Shown: in pieces, positions 1 through 7,908 of the stretch
Position numbering within the stretch: position 1 is the first letter of the stretch
Layout: each line of letters begins with the position of its first letter
NCBI GenBank assembly: GCA_052387115.1
Contig: JBQTJM010000173.1
Span: forward strand, 1-16,854
DNA: 16,854 nt
Source of the DNA: JACCXJ01 sp052387115
Lineage (GTDB): Bacteria; Pseudomonadota; Gammaproteobacteria; JACCXJ01
Direction of reading: 5' to 3'
Position numbers and translations under genes: made by a program
The notes under the pieces: generated by a model
Told to the model about the DNA's origin: nothing
Seen by the model: only the letters and a program-made list of their open reading frames with translations
Database searches by the model: none

Positions 1-157
1 TGCCCTATGCACGGCTTAAGAGTTACGCGGTGCTGTAAACCAACGCCCGAAGAGCGTAGTGCGGTAAATCCGCACGCTACGTTCTGTGGGAGCCGGGGGC
101 GGGTGACCGCCTCCGGCGACCCGGTGGGCGCCGGGTAACCGGCGTCCCTACCGTGGA
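1..157 (+). ncRNA. Group II intron 3' end (domains V and VI), 5' part outside the window
   Basis: Bases 52-84 fold as a textbook group II intron domain V. The 8-bp lower stem GAGCGTAG/CTACGTTC carries the catalytic AGC triad at 53-55. A two-base CG bulge follows on the 3' strand (75-76), then the upper stem TGCGG/CCGCA and a small A-rich loop. Bases 86-151 follow as a domain VI-like stem closed by GTGGGA (86-91) with TCCCTAC (145-151). A150 is a candidate branch-point adenosine, which would put the intron end near 155-158; that end is approximate. The reverse transcriptase and the 5' part lie left of the window. The intron runs opposite to the neighbouring operon and ends a few bases past its last stop codon, the orientation described for class IIC-attC introns in integron cassettes. 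Domain V is seen directly; the class is inferred. Confidence 0.8.
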
Positions 158-163
158 GACGAT

Positions 164-757
164 TTATTTCCCATCATCTACGGAGTTAAGATATTCCGCG
201 ATGACATCTCCATGACACGCTGCTGGTTTGCAATGGCAACCAAGGGTCTTGCCTTTCAGTTTAAGAACATCTTCTTTATTGAACTTTAAGAACCCCCGCT
301 CAAAATCGTATTTGAATTTTCTAATTACTTCGCCGCGGTCCCCATCAAACCCTATTCCATATGGATTTCCCCAAGGAGAGCCACGCCCAATATAGACATC
401 ATGCTTATTACCTTTATCTATATTGACTGCCTTAGTTACACCTGCTTCTATTACTCTGGCTTTTATGCCGATTTTCTTCGCATGCTCGATAAGATTTGTG
501 TGCGACTCATCATCATTGAATATGATTGCGTGGGTGACTCCCTCCATATGCTCTTCATCAAGATGCGCCAGAGAATCGCGAACCCTACTATCTGATGAAA
601 AATACTTGCAAATGAGTTCGTTATAATCGGCCAAATAAGCGAGGTGGTAGCCAGAAAGGTTAGACAAAATAGTCGAAACCTTCCTCTCAAATTTCTCGTA
701 ACATGAGAAACTCCTAGGGTAGGCTATTAAGATCGTGGGTATTTGTCGAATACTCAT
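164..757 (-). CDS. SLOG-like / DUF4326 fusion protein
   Basis: A 197-residue protein with two parts. Residues about 73-104 (THAIIFNDDESHTNLIEHAKK and following) match the pattern of YspA/DUF2493-type SLOG domains, Rossmann-like nucleotide-binding folds. Residues about 115-190 are a DUF4326 domain, with YIGRGSPWGNP at 122-132 and the Cys/His cluster LGCHCKPAACHGDV at 172-185, which suggests metal binding or catalysis. The ATG overlaps the stop of the upstream DUF488 gene as ATGA (754-757), so the two are translationally coupled. It is the last gene of a three-gene low-GC operon. SLOG domains typically bind or sense nucleotides and appear in many predicted conflict systems; a nucleotide-derived ligand is inference. 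The stop lies only a few bases from the group II intron end. Family assignment is good; function is unknown. Confidence 0.85.
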   Translation of the reverse strand: MSIRQIPTILIAYPRSFSCYEKFERKVSTILSNLSGYHLAYLADYNELICKYFSSDSRVRDSLAHLDEEHMEGVTHAIIFNDDESHTNLIEHAKKIGIKARVIEAGVTKAVNIDKGNKHDVYIGRGSPWGNPYGIGFDGDRGEVIRKFKYDFERGFLKFNKEDVLKLKGKTLGCHCKPAACHGDVIAEYLNSVDDGK

Positions 758-1194
758 AGCAAATGGGCGACCTCAATATCCGTATCCCAATACTGATTCA
801 GATACTCTACAACCAAACGCCGGTGACAATGGTGTGGCTTATGTTCACTGCATAACAAGCATCCATTATCTAGCAAGTCCTTGTTGATAATACGCTCGAT
901 ATGTCGCTGGGCCATCAAGTTTAGGAACCTGTCTTCGTAAGCTTCCCAATCGATATTCTTCGTCTTATATGCATCAAGAATATCTTTTGTTGGCGCCAAC
1001 TCTTTTACATGCACATAATCTGCATCACATAATTCCGAAAGAAAGTATTTCAGATCGTCTCGTTTTGAAAAACCAGCCAACTGAGAAACATTGTTTAGCC
1101 TGACGTCAACTATTCTGGCAACTTGATTACGCTTGATGAGCGTGAAGAACTTTTGAGCGTTCTTTTGCGTGAACCCGATGGTGTAAGTCTTCAT
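754..1194 (-). CDS. DUF488 family protein
   Basis: A 146-residue DUF488 protein of normal length for the family. It begins with the typical YTIGFT strand (residues 4-9). IVDVRLN (28-34) and ELAPT (65-69) follow. The C-terminal signature CSEHKPHHCHRRLVVEYL (115-132) holds the conserved Cys and the His/Arg cluster probably at the active site. No signal peptide or membrane segment, so cytoplasmic. DUF488 has no agreed biochemical role and recurs in predicted conflict and DNA-repair neighbourhoods. The C-x-x-H-K-P-x-x-C-H-R pattern resembles the Cys/His cluster of the DUF4326 partner encoded next, hinting at related chemistry. It sits 10 bases downstream of the dual-OB gene with a weak AAAGAG ribosome site. 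Its TGA overlaps the next ATG. Low GC, like its neighbours. Confidence 0.88.
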   Translation of the reverse strand: MKTYTIGFTQKNAQKFFTLIKRNQVARIVDVRLNNVSQLAGFSKRDDLKYFLSELCDADYVHVKELAPTKDILDAYKTKNIDWEAYEDRFLNLMAQRHIERIINKDLLDNGCLLCSEHKPHHCHRRLVVEYLNQYWDTDIEVAHLL

Positions 1195-1204
1195 TTGCGG
1201 CTCT

Positions 1205-1831
1205 TTAGATAATCGTGGCTACAATCTTGTAGCATGAGTAGTTTTCGCCCCCCGATGGATCGTGCTTTTCACCGAGACTTACACACAACACGCCTTGATG
1301 CTGAGGATTATTCAGGTGATTCTCAAAATTAGGATCTGTAACTGGGAGGTCGTAGCCATTTCCATTATAGAAAAATGAAGCTCGTCGTTTGTTGTCCGGG
1401 TTCTTGTAGATTTTAAGATCATCTACCTTTACCAAGTATAACGATTGTTCAATTTGAAGTATCCCGCTCTCTATAGAAGAAAACGTAACCCTGTTGCCTA
1501 TTCCCCACAAGGAATCCGGAGCATCAAGATATTCTGCCACTTCGGCAGGTTCGACCTTATATCTCTGGTTCCATTCATCGCCCCCAACAAGGTAGTTTTC
1601 TGGCTGATTGACTAAAGGGCAATGTGACGCAATACCTATTTCGACTTTTTGCAATGGTTTAACCGCGAACGTTCCGTATGGATTAACGCATACACATTGA
1701 TGATGATCCAATTCCGAACCGCCGACATCACTTACAGGTCGAATCCATTGCCTCGTCTGAACGTCCTTGCCCGCGACACAGTGCTTCCCGTGCTTCACTG
1801 AGTTGGCAAAGACTACGATTACTTTTCTCAC
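1205..1831 (-). CDS. Dual OB-like domain protein (first gene of the operon)
   Basis: A 208-residue protein. The N-terminus VIVVFANSVKHGKHCVAGKD (residues 4-23) followed by WIRPVS (29-34), and the C-terminus VLCVSLGEKH...CYKIVATII (181-208), fit the family annotated as 'dual OB-containing domain', a small beta-rich protein expected to bind nucleic acid or nucleotides. That name is from memory of the family pattern and should be confirmed by a profile search. The start is GTG at 1829-1831, preceded by GGGAG at short spacing. It leads a co-transcribed trio with DUF488 (10-bp gap) and SLOG/DUF4326 (4-bp overlap). Upstream are only about 28 bases before an attC-like palindrome, as in integron cassettes, where genes follow the recombination site closely. 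GC is about 45%, well below the rest of the window. Confidence 0.7.
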   Translation of the reverse strand: MRKVIVVFANSVKHGKHCVAGKDVQTRQWIRPVSDVGGSELDHHQCVCVNPYGTFAVKPLQKVEIGIASHCPLVNQPENYLVGGDEWNQRYKVEPAEVAEYLDAPDSLWGIGNRVTFSSIESGILQIEQSLYLVKVDDLKIYKNPDNKRRASFFYNGNGYDLPVTDPNFENHLNNPQHQGVLCVSLGEKHDPSGGENYSCYKIVATII

Positions 1832-1859
1832 AGCTCCCGCTTTTCGTCTAAGGAAACAA

Positions 1860-1934
1860 GATCAACCGCGCCGGCCACCAAGGCTTGGAAAAGCGAGAGC
1901 GTTTCACGGCGTCGGCTGCAGCGCATGGTTGGGG
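1860..1934 (-). repeat. attC-like imperfect palindrome
   Basis: Read on the minus strand, this 75-base element begins CCCCAAC (6 of 7 to RYYYAAC) and ends GTTGATC (6 of 7 to GTTRRRY), the outer boxes of integron attC sites. On the plus strand CAACC-GCG-CCGGC near the left end pairs with GTCGG, CGC and GGTTG near the right end. Unpaired bases lie on one arm, as extrahelical bases do in attC. About 28 bases separate it from the GTG of the dual-OB gene, the spacing expected at the start of a cassette. Alternatively it is a copy of an unrelated dispersed repeat: its minus-strand translation contains NHALQPTP, a string I recall from spurious ORFs over dispersed repeats. No integrase gene is in the window. 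Confidence 0.4.
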
Positions 1935-2896
1935 CGTGGGCGGGTCCGATGCCACCGAGGCTTGGCGAAGCCACAGGCCCGACCGGCCAAAGAGAAACCA
2001 ACGGCGCAGGAGACCGAAGCCCAGCTGCTAAACGATAGCCGATGGCGCTTGAGATCGCCACTCGGCGAGCCAGGGAGGGCGAGAGCGCTTCCGAAGCCAG
2101 GGCGCTGATCGAAGGGGACGACGGTCGGAAGGGCTCGGGCGGTCATCGGCTCGATGGGAAACCCTTGGGATGCTTTGCCCGCGCCTTAACATGAAATGGA
2201 GGCCGATCCCTCGTGTTACAAGGCGGCGGCCGGATCGCTGAACAAGTGTAGCACACGCCGTATCAAGTACTTAGCACCGGCTTCGTCCCGGTCTGGCCCC
2301 GGGATAGGCTGCGGGACGTTAGGGGGTTGTGGCGGGCCGCGTCTGCGCCGTATTGTATCGCGGCGGGGGCGTCGGCAAGGCTGGCAAAGCCTTGAAGACG
2401 AAGGGGATTGTACAAGGGCGCGCGCCCCACCGTAAGGAAACAGGGCATGGACGGACATCAGAATCTGGCCGCGGCTCTCGATGCCGATGATTCTTCGAGG
2501 GCATCGGGCAAGCGCGTGAGCGGTCTCTCGGGTGTCAGGAGGGGGTGAAGAACTCCGACGGCTTTCCCCGTCGACCTCGACACCCGGCGCGTCCCGAGTC
2601 GACCCTGGGCGTCGGTCCCCCCTTCCCCTAACCTCTAACCCGATGTGCCCGTCGTCTAGATGCCTCACGCGAGCAGGCGACGGTCCCGAGGGCATCGAGG
2701 GATCGGTCCCCGACGCCCCGCAAGACGCCCGTGGCGCCTGAGGGTAAGATCATGCGGCCCGCGCCGCGGGCAACTCGGCGGCACCGGCAGCCTTGTGGCG
2801 CGCTGCGCCGGGCGATAGACCCACGGCCATGCCTGTGGCCGTGCGTCCCTGCCACGCACACCATCGAGAACATCGCACACGACGATAGGGGGAAAA
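1935..2896. other. Gene-less stretch, about 960 bp
   Basis: Several open frames cross this stretch on both strands, but all read as Arg/Pro-rich shadows of GC-rich DNA, with no domain signature or convincing ribosome site. A partial direct repeat (GGCTTGG contexts at about 1875-1890 and 1952-1967) extends from the attC-like element. Two hairpins stand out. One is a nested structure at 2529-2586. The other is a perfect 8-bp stem CACGGCCA/TGGCCGTG at 2822-2843, without a T-tract. The stretch must hold the promoter of the downstream TIR gene, but I could not pick one with confidence. It probably marks the junction between the foreign operon and the host-like backbone. Confidence 0.6.
2529..2586 (+). 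other. Nested hairpin, possible structured RNA or terminator remnant
   Basis: CGGGTGTC (2529-2536) pairs perfectly with GACACCCG (2579-2586). Inside, GGAG (2538-2541) can pair with CTCC (2553-2556), and CGACGG (2556-2561) with CCGTCG (2568-2573). The result is a small branched structure. No T-run follows, so it is not a standard terminator on this strand. In DNA this GC-rich such pairings also arise by chance, and I do not recognise a known RNA family. Confidence 0.2.
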
Positions 2897-5743
2897 GTGC
2901 AGTACCACGTCTATATCGCCTACCACCGGAGCGACAAGCGCCTGGCGCGGGCCTTGAAGCGGGCGTTCGAGCGTTTCGCCCGACCGTGGAACCGCACCAG
3001 GGCCTTGAACGTGTGGGGTACGACCTTCGCCAGTTCTTTGTTCGGAAGTGGCCTGTTCGGAAATGGCCTGTTCGGGAGTCCACTCTCAGGGCGCGCCCGG
3101 CAGGGCCGCGCCGGCGAGGCGCTCGCGGGCGCGCAGACGTTCCTCCTGCTTGCATCCAGCGAGGCCGCCAAGTCCGAACGTGTCGCCGCGGAGGTCGAGA
3201 GCTGGCTGGAAGGCCATCCGATCGAGGACCTGATCCTGGTCCTGACCGAGGGCGAGATCGCCTGGGACGCGGCCGCCGGCGACTTCGACTGGGCCCGCAC
3301 CCCTTCCCTGCCCGAGAATTTCAAGGGGAAGTTCAAGGCCAGGCCCCTCGTCGTGGATCTGCGCTGGGCGCGCGCGGAACGCAGGCTCCTACCTGGGGAT
3401 ACCCGCTTTCGCGGCGCCATCCTCGGTCTCGTCGCAAGGCTGCACGGCCGCTCCCCGGACGGCATCGAAGCCGATGAGCTGCGCCGCCAGCGCCGGGTGC
3501 GCTTCCTCGGCGCCGGTCTCCTGGCGGTGCTGGTGGTGGCGTCGGCCTCCGCACTCTATTGGGCGATGGTCGCGAGCGGCGAGCGTAGCGCGGCGCTCGC
3601 CCGGCTCGCCAAGGCCGAAGCGGATCTGGACCGTGAACGCCAGGCGCGCGCCGACGCCGAGCGCCGCGCGCGCGCCACCGGCGCGCGCGGCGTCTCGCCC
3701 CTCCCCGTGGATGCTCGGGACCGCGTGCCGTCGGATCCGCGCCAGGAGTCGATCGCCGGGCGCCTGGCCTCCGAGGCCGAGGTGCTATTACAACAGGGGG
3801 GAGATCACGTACCTACGGGGGTCTTGCTCGCGGTGGAGGCCATGAGCCGCTACCCGAGCGCCAAGGCCGACGGGGTGCTGCGCCAGGGACTGCACGCGCT
3901 CCTGCCGCCCGTGACCGCGCTCGATCAGGAGGGTCCCGTACACCGCGCCGCCTTCAGCCCCGATGGGATGCAGGTCGTGACGGCCGGTGGCGACGAGACC
4001 GCGCGCGTCTTCGAGGTCTCGAGCGGCCGTCCGATCGCGGCCATCGAGCACGACGCCGCCGTACGAGCCGTGGCCTTCAGCCCCGACGGGCTCCTGGTCG
4101 CGAGCGCGGACGCGGATGGCGCCGTACGCGTCTCCGACCCCAAGACCGGCCAGTCGATCGCGACCATCGAAGAGGACGGTCCCATCGCCTCTGTGGCCTT
4201 TAGCCCCGACGGGCATTTTCTCGCGACGGCCGGCAGCGACGCCCGCATCTACGCACTCGAGGGCGCACGGGAGGTCCACCGGTTCTCCCACCGCGACGCA
4301 CCGGTCGGGGTCGCCTTCGGCCTCGACGGGACCACGCTCGTGACCGCGAGCGGGTACGACGCCGTGATCTGGGATCTGAAGACCGGCGCCGAGACCCTGC
4401 GCATGCGCCACGACGCGGCGGTGGCCGCCCTGGCCCCGAGCACGGACGGGCGCTATCTCGCGACCGCGGTCGGCGACGGCACGGTGCGGATCTGGGACCG
4501 CGGCAGCGGCCAGGAGCTGAAACGCATCGCCCATGAGGGGCCCGTCACGGCCGTGTCGTACAGCCTGGACGGTAAATACCTCGCCACCGCGAGCGGCCAT
4601 GGCGCGCGTCTCTTGGGCGGCGAGGACCTGCGCGAGCTGGGCCGCGTGGTCGAGTCGGACCCGGTCGAGGGCGTCATGCTGAGCCTGGACGGCAAGCTCT
4701 TGGTCACGGCTGCCGGCCATCACGCCCACGTCTTTCGCACCACGGCTGGCGTGACCCTCCTGCAGGTGAGGCACGACGACCTGGTCCAGGGCGTGGCCCT
4801 GAGCCCGGACGGGCAACGCCTCGTGACCGCGAGCTGGGACAAGAGCGCGCGGATCTGGGACACGGAGACTGGCCGCGAGCGACAGCGGCTCGAACACCCT
4901 TCCCTGGTCGAGGCCCTTGCCCTGAGCCGGGATGGCAAGCTCTTGGCAACCGCGAGCGGGCAACGCGCGATCGTCTGGGACGCCGCGTCCGGGGCGGAGC
5001 AACGGACCTTGCCGCACGAAGACACCGTCAAGGCCCTGGCTCTTGGTTCGGACCCCTTGAGCCCGGATGGTGCCTATCTGGCGACCGGGAGCGAGGACGG
5101 TAGCGCCGCCGTGTGGGTGCTCGCGGACGGTCAGGCGATGGTGCGGGTCCGGCACGAGGAGGACGGGGTGCTGGCGGTGACCCTCAGCGCCGACGGGCGC
5201 CTGCTCGTGACCGGCGGACAGGACGGTAGCGCGCGGCTCTGGGAGCTACCGGGTGGCAAGGAAGTCGGGCGCGTGGAGCTCGGCGGCGCGGTCCAGGGCG
5301 TGGCCCTGAGCCCCGATGGGCAGCGCCTCGCGACCGCGAGCCACGACAAGACCGTGCGGGTGTGGCAGGTCGCGGGGGGCAAGCAGCTCTTCGAGATGGC
5401 ACACGACGACTCGGTCCGGGCCGTGGCCTTTTCGAGCGACGGCCGAACCCTCGCGAGCGCCGGATTCGACAACAGCGTGCGGCTCTGGGACGCAGCCAAT
5501 GGGGCGGCGCTCGGACGGGTGCAGCACGACGCCCCGGTCCTGGCGCTGGCCTTCAGCGCCGACGACCGCGCACTCGCGAGCGCGTCGGGCAACGCCGCCG
5601 CCGTGTCGCCGTGGCGACCGGAGGACCTGGCGGCCCTGGGCTGCGGGCATGTGAGCCGCAACCTTTCGGCCGACGAATGGCGCGAGCACCTGGGTGATGA
5701 GCCCTACCACAAGACCTGCCCGGACCTGCCGGGCGGTCCGTAA
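2897..5743 (+). CDS. TIR - transmembrane - WD40 repeat protein
   Basis: A 948-residue predicted sensor-effector. Residues 1-190 are a TIR domain, starting YHVYIAYHRSDKRLARAL. FLLLASSEAAKSERVAAEVESWL (82-104) contains the likely NAD-cleaving glutamate E99. A single membrane helix lies at about 203-225, then an Ala/Arg/Glu-rich coiled coil (226-260) and the helical linker usual before WD40 arrays. Fourteen WD40 repeats (about 347-915, roughly 41 residues each, with F/L-S-P-D-G and W-D motifs) could form two seven-bladed propellers. The C-terminal module NLSADEWREHLGDEPYHKTCPDLP is typical of bacterial WD40 proteins. The GTG start follows AGGGGGAAAA. Odd feature: three tandem LFG(S/N)(G/P) units at 48-62 sit where a normal TIR has its BB-loop/PGLW region. 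Such proteins are thought to trigger NAD loss after stress or infection; the trigger here is unknown. Confidence 0.92.
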   Translation: MQYHVYIAYHRSDKRLARALKRAFERFARPWNRTRALNVWGTTFASSLFGSGLFGNGLFGSPLSGRARQGRAGEALAGAQTFLLLASSEAAKSERVAAEVESWLEGHPIEDLILVLTEGEIAWDAAAGDFDWARTPSLPENFKGKFKARPLVVDLRWARAERRLLPGDTRFRGAILGLVARLHGRSPDGIEADELRRQRRVRFLGAGLLAVLVVASASALYWAMVASGERSAALARLAKAEADLDRERQARADAERRARATGARGVSPLPVDARDRVPSDPRQESIAGRLASEAEVLLQQGGDHVPTGVLLAVEAMSRYPSAKADGVLRQGLHALLPPVTALDQEGPVHRAAFSPDGMQVVTAGGDETARVFEVSSGRPIAAIEHDAAVRAVAFSPDGLLVASADADGAVRVSDPKTGQSIATIEEDGPIASVAFSPDGHFLATAGSDARIYALEGAREVHRFSHRDAPVGVAFGLDGTTLVTASGYDAVIWDLKTGAETLRMRHDAAVAALAPSTDGRYLATAVGDGTVRIWDRGSGQELKRIAHEGPVTAVSYSLDGKYLATASGHGARLLGGEDLRELGRVVESDPVEGVMLSLDGKLLVTAAGHHAHVFRTTAGVTLLQVRHDDLVQGVALSPDGQRLVTASWDKSARIWDTETGRERQRLEHPSLVEALALSRDGKLLATASGQRAIVWDAASGAEQRTLPHEDTVKALALGSDPLSPDGAYLATGSEDGSAAVWVLADGQAMVRVRHEEDGVLAVTLSADGRLLVTGGQDGSARLWELPGGKEVGRVELGGAVQGVALSPDGQRLATASHDKTVRVWQVAGGKQLFEMAHDDSVRAVAFSSDGRTLASAGFDNSVRLWDAANGAALGRVQHDAPVLALAFSADDRALASASGNAAAVSPWRPEDLAALGCGHVSRNLSADEWREHLGDEPYHKTCPDLPGGP
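3038..3082 (+). repeat. 15-bp tandem repeat (three units) inside the TIR domain
   Basis: Three consecutive 15-base units encode LFGSG, LFGNG and LFGSP. Units one and two differ at two positions. Unit three diverges more at its 3' end. The reading frame is preserved, so copy-number change would lengthen or shorten the TIR loop in five-residue steps. Confidence 0.85.
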
Positions 5744-5796
5744 AGTCGAGCCAGGGTGCTGCCGATCCCTGGCGCGTCCTGGGCGAGGAGGGAGTC

Positions 5797-6237
5797 ATGA
5801 ACATCCCGTGGTGGTATTGGGTCGTGGGCGGCTTCGCCCTCATGCTCATCGAGCTGTTAGGCCCGACGTTTTTTATTCTCTGGTTCGGTATCGCGGCCTG
5901 CCTGGTGGGGGCGGTCAAGGCCTTCGTGAACCTCACGCTCGCGCAAGAGTTCGGTCTCTGGGGCGCGTTGTCGGCGATCCTCGTCGGCCTATGGTTCTGG
6001 CTGTTCCCGGCCCCGCAACGCACGCGCTCCGGCCTTTCCAAGGAGGCCGTCATCGGCGAGCGCGGTTTGATCACCAAGGACGTCTCGGAGATGAGCCGCG
6101 GGACGATCCGCTTTCAGAAACCGGTGCTCGGCTCGGACAGCTGGACCGTGATCGCCGATGTGCCGATCCGGAGCGGCGAGCGCGCCCGCATCGTGGATGT
6201 CATCGGTCAGACACTCAAAGTCGAGCCGATCAACTAG
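5797..6237 (+). CDS. NfeD-like membrane protein
   Basis: A 146-residue short NfeD/YbbK-type protein. Hydrophobic segments span about residues 5-45 (WWYWVVGGFALMLIELLGPTFFILWFG is typical) and 53-70. A C-terminal OB-fold domain follows (about 80-146), with GERGLITKDV and GERARIVDVIGQTLKVEPIN. NfeD proteins are membrane partners of SPFH/stomatin proteins, and the neighbour is a qmcA-like gene 14 bases downstream, as with E. coli ybbK-qmcA. The ATG has a strong GAGGAGGGAG ribosome site. The gene starts 53 bases after the TIR-WD40 stop, so it may be co-transcribed with it, although nfeD-qmcA pairs are normally independent housekeeping genes. It lacks the long N-terminal ClpP-like protease domain found in some NfeD proteins. 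Confidence 0.92.
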   Translation: MNIPWWYWVVGGFALMLIELLGPTFFILWFGIAACLVGAVKAFVNLTLAQEFGLWGALSAILVGLWFWLFPAPQRTRSGLSKEAVIGERGLITKDVSEMSRGTIRFQKPVLGSDSWTVIADVPIRSGERARIVDVIGQTLKVEPIN

Positions 6238-6251
6238 GGGGTGAATCAAAA

Positions 6252-7121
6252 ATGGAGAACGTCATGGGTCCCACCATCGTTGCCATCGCCATCTTCGTCT
6301 TCATCTTGGTGACCGTCGCCAAGGGGGTGCGCATCGTCCCCCAGGGTGAGGAATGGGTGGTCGAGCGCCTCGGGAAGTTCAATTCGACCTTAAATCCGGG
6401 GTTGTGCCTGGTCATTCCCTACATCGATCAGGTCGCCTACAAGGTCCCGACCAAGGACCTCATCCTCGACATCCCCGAGCAGGAGGTGATCACGCGCGAC
6501 AACGTCGTCATCATCACCAACGCCATCGCCTTCGTGAAGGTCACCGACTCGGTGAAGGCCGTGTACGGGATCACCGACTTTCGCATGGCGGTCTCGAATA
6601 TCACCCAGACCACCCTGCGTGCCATCATCGGCGACTTGGACCTCGACAGCGCGCTGTCCTCGCGAGACACGATCAAGGCCAGGCTCAAGGAATCGATCTC
6701 CGACGACGTGGCGGACTGGGGGCTCACGGTGAAATCCGTCGAGATCCAGGACATCAAGCCCTCGGTCACCATGCAGGCCTCGATGGAGAAGCAGGCCGCC
6801 GCGGAGCGCGAACGCAAGGCCGCCGTGACCCGGGCCGAGGGCGAAAAGCAGGCGGCGATCCTACAGGCCGAGGCGCGGCTCGAGTCCGCGCGCCGCGACG
6901 CCGAGGCCCAGGTGACGCTCGCCGACGGCACCGCCGAGGCCCTCCGCAAGGTGACGGCGGCGATCTCGGACCGCGAGCTGCCCGCCTATTACCTCCTGGG
7001 GGAAAAATATATCACGGCCATCCGCGACCTCGCCGCCTCGCCGGGCGGGAAGACCGTGCTCCTACCGGGCGATCTCCTGCAGAGCCTGCAAGCGCTCGTC
7101 GGCCGCGCGCGCACCGGCTGA
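6252..7121 (+). CDS. qmcA: QmcA-like SPFH/stomatin/band-7 protein
   Basis: A 289-residue protein close to the usual length for QmcA (about 305). An N-terminal membrane helix (about 7-23) leads into an SPFH domain, with VRIVPQGEEWVVERLGKFNSTLNPGLCLVIPYIDQV (26-61) and later LRAIIGDLDLDSALSSRD. An Ala/Glu/Arg-rich coiled coil follows (about 175-230), then the family tail ELPAYYLLGEKYITAIRDLA. SPFH proteins oligomerise into membrane microdomains and help stabilise membrane proteins. ATG 6252 is chosen because GGGGGTGA stands about 7 bases upstream; ATG 6264 is a possible alternative. The NfeD-like partner precedes it. Family identification is firm; orthology to E. coli qmcA is inferred from gene order and sequence pattern. 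Confidence 0.93.
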   Translation: MENVMGPTIVAIAIFVFILVTVAKGVRIVPQGEEWVVERLGKFNSTLNPGLCLVIPYIDQVAYKVPTKDLILDIPEQEVITRDNVVIITNAIAFVKVTDSVKAVYGITDFRMAVSNITQTTLRAIIGDLDLDSALSSRDTIKARLKESISDDVADWGLTVKSVEIQDIKPSVTMQASMEKQAAAERERKAAVTRAEGEKQAAILQAEARLESARRDAEAQVTLADGTAEALRKVTAAISDRELPAYYLLGEKYITAIRDLAASPGGKTVLLPGDLLQSLQALVGRARTG

Positions 7122-7177
7122 GCGGGGGCTCAGAGTGCCGGTCATGCGGACCCCAATCGTTCGAGCCCTCCGAACTT

Positions 7178-7759
7178 TCATTGATTCTGCGTGATCACCA
7201 TGTCCGTACCCGTATGGATGAACCCGGAAGAGCTCGGGCCGTGGCAATGGAACTCGACAGAGTATATCTCGGGCACCTTCCGGAACTTACGCCTCCCCGA
7301 TTTCGTGACGATCATCTGATAGTTCCCGTTGCCTCCGTTCACGTAGGCCCAAGGGCTGTAGCCACGGTTTCCGTCACCGTTTTCGTCCGTCACGCGAACC
7401 GCGGTTCCATTCTTCGAAATCGTCACGCTGACCTTCGGCTTCCGGCGGGGCAGCTCATCCCGCACCCGGGCCGCGAGGCGGAACGTCGCGGTATCGCCGC
7501 CTTCTTCGTTCGAGCAGGTTACGGTGTAGACATCCGTCGCGCTCTTTTTCTTACCCAGGGAGCCCCCCGCGGAATGCCCCAGGACGACCCCGGCCTGGCC
7601 GACCGAAAGCAGGAACGACAAGGCCATGGCGATGCTTTTATAGGACGCGTTCATCCTGCCGAGCCGTTCGATCACCGTACGCGCCGGCGCGAAACCGGCG
7701 CGAGCGATCGCAAAGAGCGGCGACAGATTGGTAACGGCCTTCTCGTATCGTAGATGCAT
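7178..7759 (-). CDS. Exported protein of unknown function
   Basis: A 193-residue protein I cannot assign to a named family. A hydrophobic signal-like stretch at 42-60 ends ...VVLG|HSAGGSLG. The mature part (about 62-193) is small and beta-rich: DVYTVTCSNEEGG, a Gly/Asn-rich GYSPWAYVNGGNGNYQMIV, EFHCHGPSSSGFIHTG and the tail TDMVITQNQ. There are two cysteines (C81 and the one in FHCHG) and several His. The ATG at 7759 has a strong AGGAGG about 11 bases upstream. The internal ATG near 7654 would give a textbook 26-residue signal peptide but lacks a spaced ribosome site; I keep the longer form with reserve. Cleavage would leave an N-terminal histidine, a feature of some copper proteins. It lies downstream of the STN/HEAT gene (149-bp gap) and may be co-transcribed under the palindrome promoter. 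Confidence 0.75.
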   Translation of the reverse strand: MHLRYEKAVTNLSPLFAIARAGFAPARTVIERLGRMNASYKSIAMALSFLLSVGQAGVVLGHSAGGSLGKKKSATDVYTVTCSNEEGGDTATFRLAARVRDELPRRKPKVSVTISKNGTAVRVTDENGDGNRGYSPWAYVNGGNGNYQMIVTKSGRRKFRKVPEIYSVEFHCHGPSSSGFIHTGTDMVITQNQ

Positions 7760-7908
7760 AATAGTTACTTCCTCCTTTCACACCGACCGTTCAAACCGGA
7801 CGGTGCTAGACCCGGTCCCGGCCGGCGGCGTTTACTCGGCCGCGATGGCGGGCACAAGGCGCATTCGGCTATGCGTGCCACGGCAAATCCGGCCTTAGCT
7901 AAATTGGG

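Noticed and set aside
1904..3155. Several long open frames on both strands, for example 2216-2695 minus and 2628-3155 minus
   Set aside because: Arg/Pro-rich composition, no domain pattern and no spaced ribosome site; they are shadows of GC-rich noncoding DNA or of the TIR gene.
3788..5155. A 455-codon minus-strand open frame
   Set aside because: It is the antisense shadow of the WD40 repeats: periodic Arg/Ala/Gly-rich sequence with the same roughly 41-residue period.
7122..7177. Bidirectional terminator between qmcA and the minus-strand exported gene
   Set aside because: GGGCTC/GAGCCC can pair, but the loop is long and no T-run follows on either strand.
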